In this document: positions 19,051 through 27,821 of the stretch, in pieces
Layout: each line of letters begins with the position of its first letter
Numbering within the stretch: the stretch's first letter is position 1
Assembly (NCBI GenBank): GCA_028720105.1
Contig: JAQYLI010000017.1
Coordinates: 1-64,000 of the forward strand
Length of the DNA: 64,000 nt
Direction of reading: 5' to 3'
Source: Oscillospiraceae bacterium
Lineage (GTDB): Bacteria; Bacillota; Clostridia; Oscillospirales; Ruminococcaceae
Notes under the pieces: generated by a model
What the model was told of the DNA's origin: nothing
Seen by the model: the letters and a program-made list of their open reading frames with translations, nothing else
Databases searched by the model: none
Translations under genes and position numbers: made by a program

Positions 19051-19380
19051 TTATTGTATTTTATCTATAAGCGCCGCCAGCTCCAAAAGGCGTTTGCGTT
19101 CCTCTTTGGAAAGAGAAGCGGCAAAGCGTAAAAGCTCCTGTTCGCTTTCCGAAAGGTCGCTTGAAGCAAGCCCCCGTTTGTTGTTGGTAAGCCCTGCAAT
19201 GTAGTCAAGGCTCACGTTGTAGTATTTTGCAAGCATTATGGCGCGTTCGAAGGGGATCTCGGAATATCCTAGCTCATATTTTCCGTAATACTGTGTAGTT
19301 GTGCCAAGATATTCGGCTATTTCAGTCTGTGTTTTATCCATATCCTCACGCAAATCCCGCAGTCTTTGATAATAAGCCAT
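19051..19380 (-). CDS. XRE-family transcriptional regulator
   Basis: This 109-residue DNA-binding protein has an N-terminal Cro/C1-type helix-turn-helix (about residues 8-63: KTQTEIAEYLGTTTQYYGKYELGYSEIPFE is split between its helices). A C-terminal helical tail of about 45 residues (SESEQELLRFAASLSKEERK) is probably for dimerisation. The start MAYYQRLRDLRED is chosen because the GTG three codons upstream overlaps the AGAGGTG site. It diverges from the secreted-protein gene, and their -35 hexamers overlap, so it may control both. Confidence 0.88.
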   Translation of the reverse strand: MAYYQRLRDLREDMDKTQTEIAEYLGTTTQYYGKYELGYSEIPFERAIMLAKYYNVSLDYIAGLTNNKRGLASSDLSESEQELLRFAASLSKEERKRLLELAALIDKIQ

Positions 19381-19407
19381 ATATAGCACCTCTTTACAAA
19401 TTATTTT

Positions 19408-19436
19408 ATCATATATGGTTATTATGCACTTGACAA
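19408..19436 (-). promoter_or_regulatory. Promoter of the XRE regulator
   Basis: Minus-strand TTGTCA (19431-19436), a 17-base spacer and TATGAT (19408-19413). Its -35 shares bases 19431-19435 with the opposing promoter. Confidence 0.6.
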
Positions 19437-19458
19437 AATAATCTTATTAGGTTATAAT
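19430..19458 (+). promoter_or_regulatory. Promoter of the secreted-protein gene
   Basis: TTGACA (19430-19435), a 17-base spacer and TATAAT (19453-19458). The two promoters are back to back with overlapping -35 elements. Confidence 0.8.
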
Positions 19459-19497
19459 ATATTTATTATAACTATATTAGAATATGGAGGACATATT

Positions 19498-20214
19498 ATG
19501 AATTTTGCAAAAAAAGTCACTACACTTGCCATTGCTGCAACTTTATCCTTTGGAGCTATTACAGTTCCCAACACGCAACCAAATTATGTATATGCAGAAA
19601 CAGTAACTAAATGCGACGCAATTATCGAAAACATTAAACAGTATACGGCGGGAAATAACCTGAGAATTACGTGGGACAAATGCGAAAACGTTACAAAATA
19701 CGAAATAAAAGTTTATGATGAAGATGGTACGCTTACGTGGTCCGGCGAAGCCAAGCCTTGGTCCGGTTCCAAAAAATCAGACAGATTTACAATCACAGGA
19801 GTTGAACCCGGTGAAAAATACAAGATATCCATTTACCCTTATTATCAACAAAATTCACGTTCCAAAAAGAAATACGGAACAAAAAAAGAATTTTCAATCA
19901 CTGTTGGAAAATGCAAAAAAGTCCTTTCACCTAAAACTTATGGTGCTAAAAAAGTCACAGCTGAGAAAGATACCTATAAAATCGAGGAGCCTGCACAGGA
20001 TTATAAGCTTTTCCTTGAGAGAAACGGTTACACTGTTAAATATCAGGGATATAGTTCAGGTGTAACAACATACGATGTTTATTGCGATGATGATTTTATA
20101 ACTTCCTATCTCACGGAAACAGTAAGCGTAAAAAAATATAATAAGAACGTATACGACTACTATTGGGCTGACATTGATTATATTTATATAGACGGTTCTA
20201 AAATATGTTTATAA
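19498..20214 (+). CDS. Secreted protein with a fibronectin type III-like domain
   Basis: The 238-residue product has an N-terminal signal peptide (basic MNFAKK, hydrophobic TLAIAATLSFGAI, probable cleavage after VYA near residue 35). An Fn3-like beta domain follows at about residues 38-138 (LRITWDKCENVTKYEIKVYD, FTITGVEPGEKYKISIYPYY). The C-terminal 90 residues are Tyr- and Lys-rich and unassigned. It is clearly more AT-rich than its neighbours, which suggests acquisition or low expression. GGAGG precedes the ATG. No cell-wall anchor was seen. Confidence 0.75.
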   Translation: MNFAKKVTTLAIAATLSFGAITVPNTQPNYVYAETVTKCDAIIENIKQYTAGNNLRITWDKCENVTKYEIKVYDEDGTLTWSGEAKPWSGSKKSDRFTITGVEPGEKYKISIYPYYQQNSRSKKKYGTKKEFSITVGKCKKVLSPKTYGAKKVTAEKDTYKIEEPAQDYKLFLERNGYTVKYQGYSSGVTTYDVYCDDDFITSYLTETVSVKKYNKNVYDYYWADIDYIYIDGSKICL

Positions 20215-20224
20215 ACTAAAGCAA

Positions 20225-20262
20225 GAAAAAATCGCCGCCGCACCCAATCGGGTACGGCGGCG
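20225..20262 (-). terminator. fba: Terminator after fba
   Basis: A 13-bp GC-rich stem (CGCCGCCGTACCC with GGGTGCGGCGGCG) is followed by ATTTTTT on the minus strand. Being symmetric, it may also stop transcripts from the convergent secreted-protein gene. Confidence 0.85.
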
Positions 20263-20287
20263 AAAATATTATGAGTAAAAATCAAAC

Positions 20288-21157
20288 TCAAGCCTTGCCA
20301 ACAGAACCGAAGATCTCCATCTTCTCCTTGACCTTGAGCTTGATAGCCTCGAAGCCGGGAGCGAGAAGCTTTCTGGGGTCGAAGCCCTTGCCCTGCAGGT
20401 CCTTGCCCTCTTCGATGTACTTTCTTGTAGCCTCCTGGAAAACGAGCTGGCACTCGGTGTTAACGTTGATCTTAGCAACGCCGAGGGAAATAGCCTTCTT
20501 TATCATCTCGTCGGGGATACCTGTGCCGCCGTGGAGAACGAGGGGCATATCGCCTGTCTTAGCCTTGATGGACTCAAGAACGTCAAAGCGGAGACCGGGC
20601 CAGTTCTCGGGATACTTGCCGTGAATGTTGCCGATACCTGCAGCGAGCATTGTTACGCCCAGGTCTGCAACAGCCTTGCACTCGTCGGGGTCAGCGCACT
20701 CGCCCATACCAACAACGCCGTCCTCTTCGCCGCCGATGGAACCAACCTCAGCCTCGAGAGAAAGACCGAGAACGTCGCAGGTATTTACAAGAGCGGTGGT
20801 CTTTGCAATGTTCTCGTCAATGGGGTAGTGAGAACCGTCAAACATAATGGAAGAGAAGCCTGCATTGATGCAAGCCTTAGCGCCCTCGAAGGAGCCGTGG
20901 TCCAGGTGAAGAGCAACGGGAACAGTGATGTTAAGGGAATCGAGCATACCGTTTACCATACCAACAACAGTCTTGTAGCCGCACATATACTTGCCTGCAC
21001 CCTCGGAAACACCGAGAATAACGGGAGACTTCTGCTCCTCAGCGGTGAGCAGGATAGCCTTTGTCCACTCGAGATTGTTGATGTTGAACTGACCCACAGC
21101 GTACTTGCCGTCACGAGCCTTGTTAAGCATATCCTTAGCGGAAACTAATCTTGACAT
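20288..21157 (-). CDS. fba: Fructose-bisphosphate aldolase, class II
   Basis: It is the zinc-dependent aldolase of glycolysis and gluconeogenesis. The 289-residue product shows the zinc-ligand segment ALHLDHGS (about residues 78-85), the GSIGGEEDGV loop and the phosphate-binding LVLHGGTGIPDE region. The start MSRLVSAKDML follows a GGAGG by 9 bases; the longer frame to 21184 lacks a site. It is a single-gene unit with its own promoter and terminator. Confidence 0.96.
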   Translation of the reverse strand: MSRLVSAKDMLNKARDGKYAVGQFNINNLEWTKAILLTAEEQKSPVILGVSEGAGKYMCGYKTVVGMVNGMLDSLNITVPVALHLDHGSFEGAKACINAGFSSIMFDGSHYPIDENIAKTTALVNTCDVLGLSLEAEVGSIGGEEDGVVGMGECADPDECKAVADLGVTMLAAGIGNIHGKYPENWPGLRFDVLESIKAKTGDMPLVLHGGTGIPDEMIKKAISLGVAKINVNTECQLVFQEATRKYIEEGKDLQGKGFDPRKLLAPGFEAIKLKVKEKMEIFGSVGKA

Positions 21158-21212
21158 TTGAATAAACCTCCATACGGTGTGCATTCACGCACACTTTTAA
21201 TTTTATAATTCT

Positions 21213-21241
21213 ATTATACTCCATTTTTTTCACTTTTGCAA
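21213..21241 (-). promoter_or_regulatory. fba promoter
   Basis: Minus-strand TTGCAA (21236-21241), a 17-base spacer and TATAAT (21213-21218). Confidence 0.75.
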
Positions 21242-21263
21242 TAGGCTTTGAGGAAAATTTACA

Positions 21264-22364
21264 CTATTTCGGGGAAATATTTTCTGTACCTTCTGTCACT
21301 ATCCATTTTCCGCTGCGTTTTCCGTTTTCACGCATAATGATACCCTTTTCCTGCAGCTTAACTGTTCGGGTTTTAATAGTCCGCACAGATTTTCCCGTAA
21401 TATGAGCAAGCTCTGTCTGCGTAATATTTGGGTCATTTTGAATTGCCCGAATAATTGCCAGTTCCTCCAAAGTGCAATCCAAAGTGCAATTTTTGCACTT
21501 TGGAATTTCCAGATTTGCACTTTGGAGCTTATCATAGTCAACGTGAAGAACTCTATTTTTAAGCTCATTCTCGTATCCTAAAAGAAGATTTTCAAAAAAC
21601 ATTTCAAGATATCTTGTGGTCTCGTGGATATTATTCTGCAGATCATTATAATTTGCCCTTACGAGAGCATTTCTGAAATACCAGGAGTTTTCCGCAAAAA
21701 CATCATTGCTTACTTTAAAACCGAAGGTCTGCAGATACTTGATAATGAACACAGCGGTGGTTCGTGTATTTCCCTCACAGAACGGGTGTATCTGCCAAAT
21801 GCCCGATGTGAACTTGGCAATGTGTCTGACCGATTCGTCAACAGACAGACCGTCATAAGAGAACTCCTTCTCAAGACCAAAGTCATAGTCCAGAGTGTCT
21901 TTAATACTGTCATAGGAAGCGTAATAAACCGTATTCCCGTTTAATACCCATTCCTTTTTTGTAATGTTATACGTTCTGAACTGTCCTGCGTGCTTGAACA
22001 CACCCTCAAAAAGCCGACGGTGAACAGACTGAAGCTGAGCCGGAGAAAACTGAAAGGTTTTCTCAGACAAAAGCTCAGCTATCCTGACAGAAACCATATC
22101 CGCTTCCTTGGTATCGGCTTCAATATTTTTTCTGTCATCACGCTGTTCATAATAGGAGCATATCCTGCTTTTGGCTGTCTCAAAATTTATCCTGCCCTCA
22201 ATATGTTCCTTAGCGGTATCAAGAAGATAATCCGATGTTCTCAGCCCGTCAACGTCCTGCAGACCGATAGCGGTTTTCCAGGCAGAGCTTTTTTCAGCCT
22301 GCTCAGGCTCTCCCTGCCGTATATATTCATTCAGATCATACTGCCATCTCTTCTCATCGGACAT
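21264..22364 (-). CDS. Fic/DOC family protein with C-terminal winged helix
   Basis: Fic enzymes transfer AMP or another nucleotide part to protein hydroxyls. The core (about residues 100-235) has the complete active-site motif HPFCEGNTRT, with catalytic His and anion-binding loop. The N-terminal 80 residues contain a helix (AKEHIEGRINFETAKSRI) that resembles the VbhA-type antitoxin segment. The C-terminal 75 residues read as a winged helix (LAIIRAIQNDPNITQTELAHI, then VRTIKTRTVKLQEKGII). It lies downstream of metG with no clear promoter of its own. A role as a self-regulating toxin or DNA-bound modifier is inference. Confidence 0.88.
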   Translation of the reverse strand: MSDEKRWQYDLNEYIRQGEPEQAEKSSAWKTAIGLQDVDGLRTSDYLLDTAKEHIEGRINFETAKSRICSYYEQRDDRKNIEADTKEADMVSVRIAELLSEKTFQFSPAQLQSVHRRLFEGVFKHAGQFRTYNITKKEWVLNGNTVYYASYDSIKDTLDYDFGLEKEFSYDGLSVDESVRHIAKFTSGIWQIHPFCEGNTRTTAVFIIKYLQTFGFKVSNDVFAENSWYFRNALVRANYNDLQNNIHETTRYLEMFFENLLLGYENELKNRVLHVDYDKLQSANLEIPKCKNCTLDCTLEELAIIRAIQNDPNITQTELAHITGKSVRTIKTRTVKLQEKGIIMRENGKRSGKWIVTEGTENISPK

Positions 22365-22399
22365 AACGCCTCACCTCCACATTCAAAAAAATTTGCGGA

Positions 22400-22428
22400 T
22401 AAAATCAAGGACTGCCGCAGCAGCCCTT
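22400..22428 (-). terminator. Probable terminator after metG
   Basis: The stem AAGGGCTGC with GCAGTCCTT (one G-U) around a TGCG loop is followed by GATTTTATCC. The T-run is weak, so read-through into the Fic gene is plausible. Confidence 0.5.
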
Positions 22429-22440
22429 GAAAATAAATAC

Positions 22441-24396
22441 TTATGAAAGTCTCGAACCGTTAGGAATATCCTTGTCCACGAAAATAACTCTTGCGTCCTC
22501 GCCCACGCTTGCCGCAACTATCATACCGTTGGACTCAACGCCGCAAAGCTTGGCGGGAGAAAGATTAGCCACAAGAATTATCTTCTTGCCGATAAGGTCC
22601 TCGGGAGCATACCACTTTGCAATGCCCGAAACCACCTGTCTCTCACCAAAGCCGTCATTTACAATAAGCTTTAAAAGCTTCTTAGCCTTGGGGATTTTCT
22701 CGCAGCTCTTTACCTCTGCAATACGTAAATCAGCCTTGAAGAAATCGTCAATGCCGATAATGTCCGCAAGAGGCTCAAGATTAGCCCCGTCCTTGTCCTG
22801 CTCAGCCTTTGCCTTTTCAGCCTGGGCGGTGATAAGAGCGTTAAGCTCCTCAATCTCCTTGTCAACGTCAATACGGGGGAAGATGATATCGCCCTTGTGA
22901 ACGGTGATGTTCTGAGGAAGAACGCCGAATGTTGCAGCATTTTCATAGCTTACATCATCTGCAGTAGCACCTATCTGCTCCCATACCTTGGGCATAGTGG
23001 AGGGCATAAATGCGCTGAGAAGAGAAGTTGAAATTCTGATAGCCTCCAGCAGATTATAAAGCACCGCCGCAAGTCTGGGCTTGTTAGCCCCGTCCTTTGC
23101 AAGCACCCAGGGAGCTGTCTCGTCAATATACTTGTTAGCACGGGAAATGACCTTAAATATCTCCGCAAGAGCAATGTTCAGAGTGGTGTTGTCAATGCAC
23201 TCGTCAACGATACCTCTCAGAGCCTTCGCCATATTTATAAGTTCCTCGTCCATTGGGTCGGACTGCTTCTCTGCGGGAAGAGTGCCGTCGAAATATTTCA
23301 CCACCATTGCAACGGTTCTTGAAACAAGATTGCCCAGGTCGTTTGCAAGGTCGGAGTTTATGCGGTTTATCATTATTTCATTGGAGAATGAGCTGTCCGC
23401 ACCGAGAGCCATTTCACGAAGAATATGGTATCTGATGGAATCGGCGCCGTATCTCTCGCCCAGAACCAGCGGGTCAACCACATTTCCGAGGGACTTTGAC
23501 ATCTTCTGACCATTGAAGGTTATCCAGCCGTGAACAGCCAGGTGCTTTGGCAGAGGAAGCTCCAGCGCCATAAGCATAGCGGGCCAGATAATAGCGTGGA
23601 ATCGCATAATATCCTTAGCAACCATATGCACGTCCGCAGGCCAGAACTTCTCGAAATCATTATACTGCTCGTTCTCATAGCCCAGAGCGGAAATATAGTT
23701 TGAAAGCGCGTCTATCCAAACGTAAACCACGTGCTTATCATCAAAGGTAACGGGAATGCCCCACTTGAAGCTTGTCCTTGAAACGCAGAGGTCCTCAAGA
23801 CCGGGCTTGATGAAGTTATTAACAAGCTCAACGGCTCTTGTCTTGGGCTGTAAATAATCCGTCTCGGTGAGAAGCTTTTCTATCCTGTCCGCAAAGGGGG
23901 ACATTTTAAAGAAATACGCTTCTTCCTTTGCCTCCACAACATCTCTGTGGCACTCGGGACACTTGCCGTTCTCGTCAAGCTGGGACTCGGTCCAGAAGCT
24001 TTCGCAGGGAGTGCAGTATTTGCCCTTGTATTCGCCCTTGTAGATATATCCCTTGTCGTACAGAGCCTTGAATATGGTCTGCACGGTCTTAACGTGATAA
24101 TCGTCGGTGGTACGGATATAGCGGTCGTAGCTTATATTCATATACGACCAGAGATTTTTGAAAATTTCCACGATCTCGTCAACGTACTGCTTGGGAGTAA
24201 CGCCCTTTTCTGCGGCTTTCTGCTCTATCTTCTGACCGTGCTCGTCCGTTCCGGTGAGAAACATCACGTCATAGCCCTGCATTCGTCTGTAACGGGCGAT
24301 GGAGTCGCAGGCAACTGTTGTATAGCAGTGACCGATATGGGGATTGCCCGACGGATAATAGATAGGGGTGGTAATGTAGTAGGGTTTCTTTGACAC
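22441..24396 (-). CDS. metG: Methionyl-tRNA synthetase with C-terminal tRNA-binding domain
   Basis: It charges initiator and elongator tRNA-Met. The 651-residue class I enzyme has the HIGH motif (GNPHIGHCYT, residue 19), four Cys for the zinc knuckle (CTPC and CPEC, about 127-147) and KMSKS near residue 300. The anticodon-binding helical domain and a C-terminal EMAP-II/Trbp111 OB-fold (about 545-651, FFKADLRIAEVKSCEKIP) follow. It has its own promoter. No T-box was seen in the short leader. Confidence 0.97.
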   Translation of the reverse strand: MSKKPYYITTPIYYPSGNPHIGHCYTTVACDSIARYRRMQGYDVMFLTGTDEHGQKIEQKAAEKGVTPKQYVDEIVEIFKNLWSYMNISYDRYIRTTDDYHVKTVQTIFKALYDKGYIYKGEYKGKYCTPCESFWTESQLDENGKCPECHRDVVEAKEEAYFFKMSPFADRIEKLLTETDYLQPKTRAVELVNNFIKPGLEDLCVSRTSFKWGIPVTFDDKHVVYVWIDALSNYISALGYENEQYNDFEKFWPADVHMVAKDIMRFHAIIWPAMLMALELPLPKHLAVHGWITFNGQKMSKSLGNVVDPLVLGERYGADSIRYHILREMALGADSSFSNEIMINRINSDLANDLGNLVSRTVAMVVKYFDGTLPAEKQSDPMDEELINMAKALRGIVDECIDNTTLNIALAEIFKVISRANKYIDETAPWVLAKDGANKPRLAAVLYNLLEAIRISTSLLSAFMPSTMPKVWEQIGATADDVSYENAATFGVLPQNITVHKGDIIFPRIDVDKEIEELNALITAQAEKAKAEQDKDGANLEPLADIIGIDDFFKADLRIAEVKSCEKIPKAKKLLKLIVNDGFGERQVVSGIAKWYAPEDLIGKKIILVANLSPAKLCGVESNGMIVAASVGEDARVIFVDKDIPNGSRLS

Positions 24397-24438
24397 GATA
24401 ATTCCTGCCTTTCGTCATATAAAATCATAACACTTACT

Positions 24439-24467
24439 ATTATATACCATTATTTTGATTTTGTCAC
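24439..24467 (-). promoter_or_regulatory. metG promoter
   Basis: Minus-strand GTGACA (24462-24467), a 17-base spacer and TATAAT (24439-24444). Confidence 0.7.
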
Positions 24468-24563
24468 TACTTTTTTGTAAAAAATATATCCCGAAGAGAA
24501 TATGTCCCTGCTTTACGGCGCTGTTTCCGCTGACGGATTTGTGCGGTATTGCCACATTTTATG

Positions 24564-24596
24564 AAAAAGCTCCCCTGCGCCGCGGACAGGGGAGCT
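24564..24596 (-). terminator. Terminator after spo0A
   Basis: A 10-bp stem (AGCTCCCCTG with CAGGGGAGCT) is followed by TTTTT on the minus strand. Confidence 0.85.
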
Positions 24597-24609
24597 AATA
24601 ATAGTAATA

Positions 24610-25386
24610 TCACTTTACAGCTATCTGAGACTTTTCATTCTTTTTGTATTTCAGCCTGAGATTATCGGTTATAAGAGCGATGAACTCGCTGTTTGTGGGC
24701 TTTCCCTTGCCTACGCTGACGGTGTAGCCGAAGAGGTTCTGAATGGTGTCAAGGTCTCCCCTGTCCCAGGCGGTCTCGATGGCGTGGCGGATAGCTCTTT
24801 CAACTCTTGAAGCGGTAGTGTTGAAGCGCTTTGCCACTGTGGGATAAAGAAGCTTTGTAACGCTCTCAAGCATTTCCTCGTCCTCAAGGCTCAGAAGGAT
24901 CGCCTCCCTCAGATAATGATATCCCTTGATGTGGGCGGGTATGCCTATCTGGTGGATTATTTCCGTGACAACCATCTTCATATCCTCTTTAAGTCTGGGG
25001 TCGTCGGGGGGAAGCTCCATCTGCGCGGCGCTGCGGATAACGTTCACCAGCATATCGCAGTCAAAGGGCTTGAGCATAAAATATGCATTTTCCATTGACA
25101 TTATCTGCCGTTCTGCAAACATATTCCTGTAGGCGGAGGTCACAATGAAAAAGGGCTTATGTACAAAGCTGCCGCACCGCTTGATAAGCTCCGCTGCGTC
25201 TATTCCGGGGATTATGCTGTCAACTATTACCACATCGGGCTCCTCGCTGCGGATAGCTTCAAGAAGCGCAAGTCCGTCGCTGTCCCTCGTTACCGCAAAA
25301 AATCCTCTTCCTCTCAGGGAATTTGCAAGCATACAGCCAAACTCCTTGCTTTCGTCTCCTATTATCACCTTGATTTTTTCATTCAT
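24610..25386 (-). CDS. spo0A: Sporulation response regulator Spo0A
   Basis: Spo0A is the master regulator of entry into sporulation. The 258-residue protein has an N-terminal receiver domain with the phospho-acceptor Asp in [12 protein letters not shown], the acidic pair near the start (GDE) and the Lys in FMLKPFD. The C-terminal Spo0A DNA-binding domain (about 145-250) includes the recognition helix region [17 protein letters not shown]. It is a single-gene unit. Possible 0A-box-like sequences lie in its upstream region. Confidence 0.95.
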   Translation of the reverse strand: MNEKIKVIIGDESKEFGCMLANSLRGRGFFAVTRDSDGLALLEAIRSEEPDVVIVDSIIPGIDAAELIKRCGSFVHKPFFIVTSAYRNMFAERQIMSMENAYFMLKPFDCDMLVNVIRSAAQMELPPDDPRLKEDMKMVVTEIIHQIGIPAHIKGYHYLREAILLSLEDEEMLESVTKLLYPTVAKRFNTTASRVERAIRHAIETAWDRGDLDTIQNLFGYTVSVGKGKPTNSEFIALITDNLRLKYKKNEKSQIAVK

Positions 25387-25444
25387 TTTCGGTCGTCCTT
25401 TCTTTTTTATGTTTTTACTTGTGATTTATTCACCCGTTGACATA

Positions 25445-25473
25445 ATATTATCACATTTTTTTAAAAAATGCAA
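25445..25473 (-). promoter_or_regulatory. Possible spo0A promoter
   Basis: Minus-strand TTGCAT (25468-25473), a 17-base spacer and TAATAT (25445-25450). The -10 is weak. The remaining 25474-25700 stretch holds no gene; it has near matches to the 0A box at about 25570-25597. Confidence 0.45.
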
Positions 25474-25706
25474 TAGTTTTTGCGTTATTTTGGCTAGAAC
25501 AAATCCCGTATATTTTTGATAAACAGTGCTTATTTTAAGCATTTTAACACCCTATGACGGCAACTAAAGCAATTCGTCAAAATATTCTGTCGACATTCAT
25601 AAAATTTTGAGTTTGTCTGACATCTGCGGCATTTTTTCCGTGTTTCCCGTCAATCGCGGCGTTTTCTCGGGGCAAAATGCAATTTTTTGCAGCTATAAAC
25701 TTGCAA

Positions 25707-25735
25707 TCCTGCAAAAATTCATTGACATTGCAGGA
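25707..25735. repeat. Inverted repeat flanking the -35 of the ClpP-like gene
   Basis: TCCTGCAA (25707-25714) and TTGCAGGA (25728-25735) form an 8-bp perfect dyad around the -35 element. This is the arrangement of a repressor operator. No cognate regulator is apparent. Confidence 0.4.
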
Positions 25736-25750
25736 ATTGTGATGTATAAT
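25722..25750 (+). promoter_or_regulatory. Promoter of the ClpP-like gene
   Basis: TTGACA (25722-25727), a 17-base spacer and TATAAT (25745-25750), a full consensus sigma-A promoter. Confidence 0.8.
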
Positions 25751-25829
25751 TTAATTATGTGTACCCGGGAATATTTCCGCATTAAAAAGAGATAATAGGT
25801 ATATTATTAAATTGCGGGAGGTATTTTCG

Positions 25830-26573
25830 GTGTCGGATAAAAAATACAGCCAAAGCACGGAGGACGATGAAAACTCCGCCGCTTCGGAGCTTATTGACAA
25901 GGCGGAGCTTATTGAACGGGCGGGACAGGCGGTCTCGGAAAATTCCAAGCACCTTATCCACTGCCTGACCATAATCGGGCAGATAGAGGGGCATTACGCC
26001 GCTCCCCCGGGAACTAAGACCACGAAGTACGAGCATATTATGCCTGCTCTGGTGGCTATCGAGCAGGACCGCTCCATTGAGGGGCTGCTTATTATTCTGA
26101 ATACCGTGGGCGGCGACGTGGAGGCAGGGCTTGCCATTGCGGAGCTTATTTCGGGTATGAAAACGCCTACGGTGTCGGTGGTGCTTGGAGGCGGTCACTC
26201 TATAGGCGTGCCGCTGGCGGTATCGGCTAAGCTTTCATATATCGTTCCCAGCGCCACTATGACCATTCACCCTGTGCGTATGAACGGGCTTGTGCTGGGC
26301 GTTCCCCAGACCTTTTCCTATTTCGAGGCTATGCAGAAGCGGATTACCGATTTCGTATGCTCAAACAGCCGCATTTCTCCGGATAGATTTTCCGAACTTA
26401 TGATGAACACGGGGGAACTGGTGCTGGATATGGGCACGGTCATTGACGGCGAAACGGCGGTGAAAGAGGGACTTATCGACAGGCTGGGAGGTCTTTCCGA
26501 CGCTATCGAGGCGCTGTATGAGCTTATTGAGATGGGCGAGCCCCGTTATCCCGATGAGCAGAAGAACAAGTAA
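25830..26573 (+). CDS. ClpP-like serine protease, TepA/YmfB family
   Basis: This 247-residue protein has the ClpP/crotonase fold. The nucleophile Ser lies in [11 protein letters not shown] (about residue 120), and the His in TMTIHPVRM matches the ClpP catalytic His. The GTG start is chosen because GGGAGG lies 8 bases upstream; a TTG at 25812 precedes that site. In Bacillus the family (TepA) was linked to export of degradative enzymes, and in sporulating bacteria it often neighbours spoIIIE/ftsK, as here. No signal peptide is seen, so it is probably cytosolic. Confidence 0.85.
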   Translation: MSDKKYSQSTEDDENSAASELIDKAELIERAGQAVSENSKHLIHCLTIIGQIEGHYAAPPGTKTTKYEHIMPALVAIEQDRSIEGLLIILNTVGGDVEAGLAIAELISGMKTPTVSVVLGGGHSIGVPLAVSAKLSYIVPSATMTIHPVRMNGLVLGVPQTFSYFEAMQKRITDFVCSNSRISPDRFSELMMNTGELVLDMGTVIDGETAVKEGLIDRLGGLSDAIEALYELIEMGEPRYPDEQKNK

Positions 26574-26652
26574 CAGTTCCCGCTCATCAGCGTCAGTCTT
26601 TATTATCTCTTATTTACTCTTTAATGTGTTAAAGCAGGTGTAAGGGTTTCAA

Positions 26653-26737
26653 GCAGGCTTTATTATTTATTCGATATTCTATATTTATTTTTAAATAGGA
26701 CGTACAGAACTGTTTAAAGAATAAATAATAAAGCTGC
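26653..26737. repeat. 85-bp inverted-repeat element between the ClpP-like gene and uppP
   Basis: The ends carry a perfect 16-bp inverted repeat (GCTTTATTATTTATTC with GAATAAATAATAAAGC), extended by GCAG and CTGC with one bulged base. They surround an AT-rich 46-base centre that contains ACAGAACTGT. It could be a miniature inverted-repeat element or an RNA hairpin in the uppP leader. No target-site duplication was identified. Confidence 0.5.
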
Positions 26738-26814
26738 CCCATTACCGTTATTATAATTCATAATGACTTCCACATAGTTAATAAACCATAAATTTTTTGA
26801 AAGGATCTTACATA

Positions 26815-27696
26815 ATGACCATTATTGAAGCCATCATTCAGGGAATTATCCAGGGAGCTACGGAGTTTCTCCCCGTTTCAAGCTCGGGGCATCTTTCCCT
26901 TTTTCAGCATTTCACAGGCGTTACGGGGGACGAGGCGGTATTTACCACCATTGCTCTCCACATCGGCACTCTTATCGCCGTTTTTATTGCTTTCAGAGAA
27001 AAGATATGGGCGCTTATTCTTGAAGCCCTTTCTATGCTCAAGGATATTTTTACGGGCAAGTTCACCTTCAAGGTGGGAGACGGAAACAGGCGTATGATAC
27101 TTATGATAATCGTGTCCATTCTGCCCCTGTTTGCCTTTTACATTTTCAAGGACTTCTTTACGGCGGTGTCCTCGGACAGCGACATTATTGCGGAGGGCAT
27201 TTGCTTCCTTTACACGGCGGCTATCCTCACTATGGGCGACAGAGCCGCCCGAAAGACCGCACAGAAGGGTGACGGGAAAACGGGCGGCGAGACTACCGTG
27301 ACGGACGCTCTTATTATCGGATTTTTCCAGGGCGTGGCGCTGCTGCCCGGTGTGTCAAGGTCGGGTTCAACCATTTCTGCGGGGCTGATGTCGGGGCTTA
27401 AAAGGGAGGACGCTGTGGAGTACAGCTTCATTCTTGGAATACCCGTGATTTTAGCGGGTGCTTTATCCGAGCTTATGGATATGGGCGGCGGGGATATGAG
27501 CTTTGAGCCTGTTCCCCTGCTTATCGGTATGGCGGTGGCTGCGGTGTCGGGCTACTTTGCCATCAGACTCATAAAGTGGCTGATGAAGTCGGACAAATTC
27601 AGCATTTTTGCAGTGTACACCTTTATTCTCGGTATTCTCGTTATCGGTGCGGGAATTTACGAGCGGGTTACGGGCAGCCCCATTATTCTCGGCTGA
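26815..27696 (+). CDS. uppP: Undecaprenyl-diphosphatase (BacA type)
   Basis: It recycles the lipid carrier for cell-wall synthesis by removing one phosphate from undecaprenyl diphosphate, and overexpression confers bacitracin resistance. The 293-residue membrane protein has the EFLPVSSSGHL motif (about residues 17-27) and the PGVSRSGSTI motif (about 173-182), plus about eight membrane segments. The start MTIIEAIIQGIIQG is preceded by AAGGATC; an earlier TTG lies upstream of that site. Confidence 0.96.
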   Translation: MTIIEAIIQGIIQGATEFLPVSSSGHLSLFQHFTGVTGDEAVFTTIALHIGTLIAVFIAFREKIWALILEALSMLKDIFTGKFTFKVGDGNRRMILMIIVSILPLFAFYIFKDFFTAVSSDSDIIAEGICFLYTAAILTMGDRAARKTAQKGDGKTGGETTVTDALIIGFFQGVALLPGVSRSGSTISAGLMSGLKREDAVEYSFILGIPVILAGALSELMDMGGGDMSFEPVPLLIGMAVAAVSGYFAIRLIKWLMKSDKFSIFAVYTFILGILVIGAGIYERVTGSPIILG

Positions 27697-27746
27697 TTGG
27701 TACAGACGTTCTGAAAATTTTGGGATAAATTCGTATGAAATGTCAA

Positions 27747-27775
27747 TTGACTTTTAGGAACGATTGTGCTATAAT
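27747..27775 (+). promoter_or_regulatory. Promoter of the ftsK/spoIIIE gene
   Basis: TTGACT (27747-27752), a 17-base spacer and TATAAT (27770-27775). Confidence 0.75.
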
Positions 27776-27821
27776 TGTGATATGAATATTTTCGGACAGA
27801 TAAAGAAAGGAAGATAAAAAA

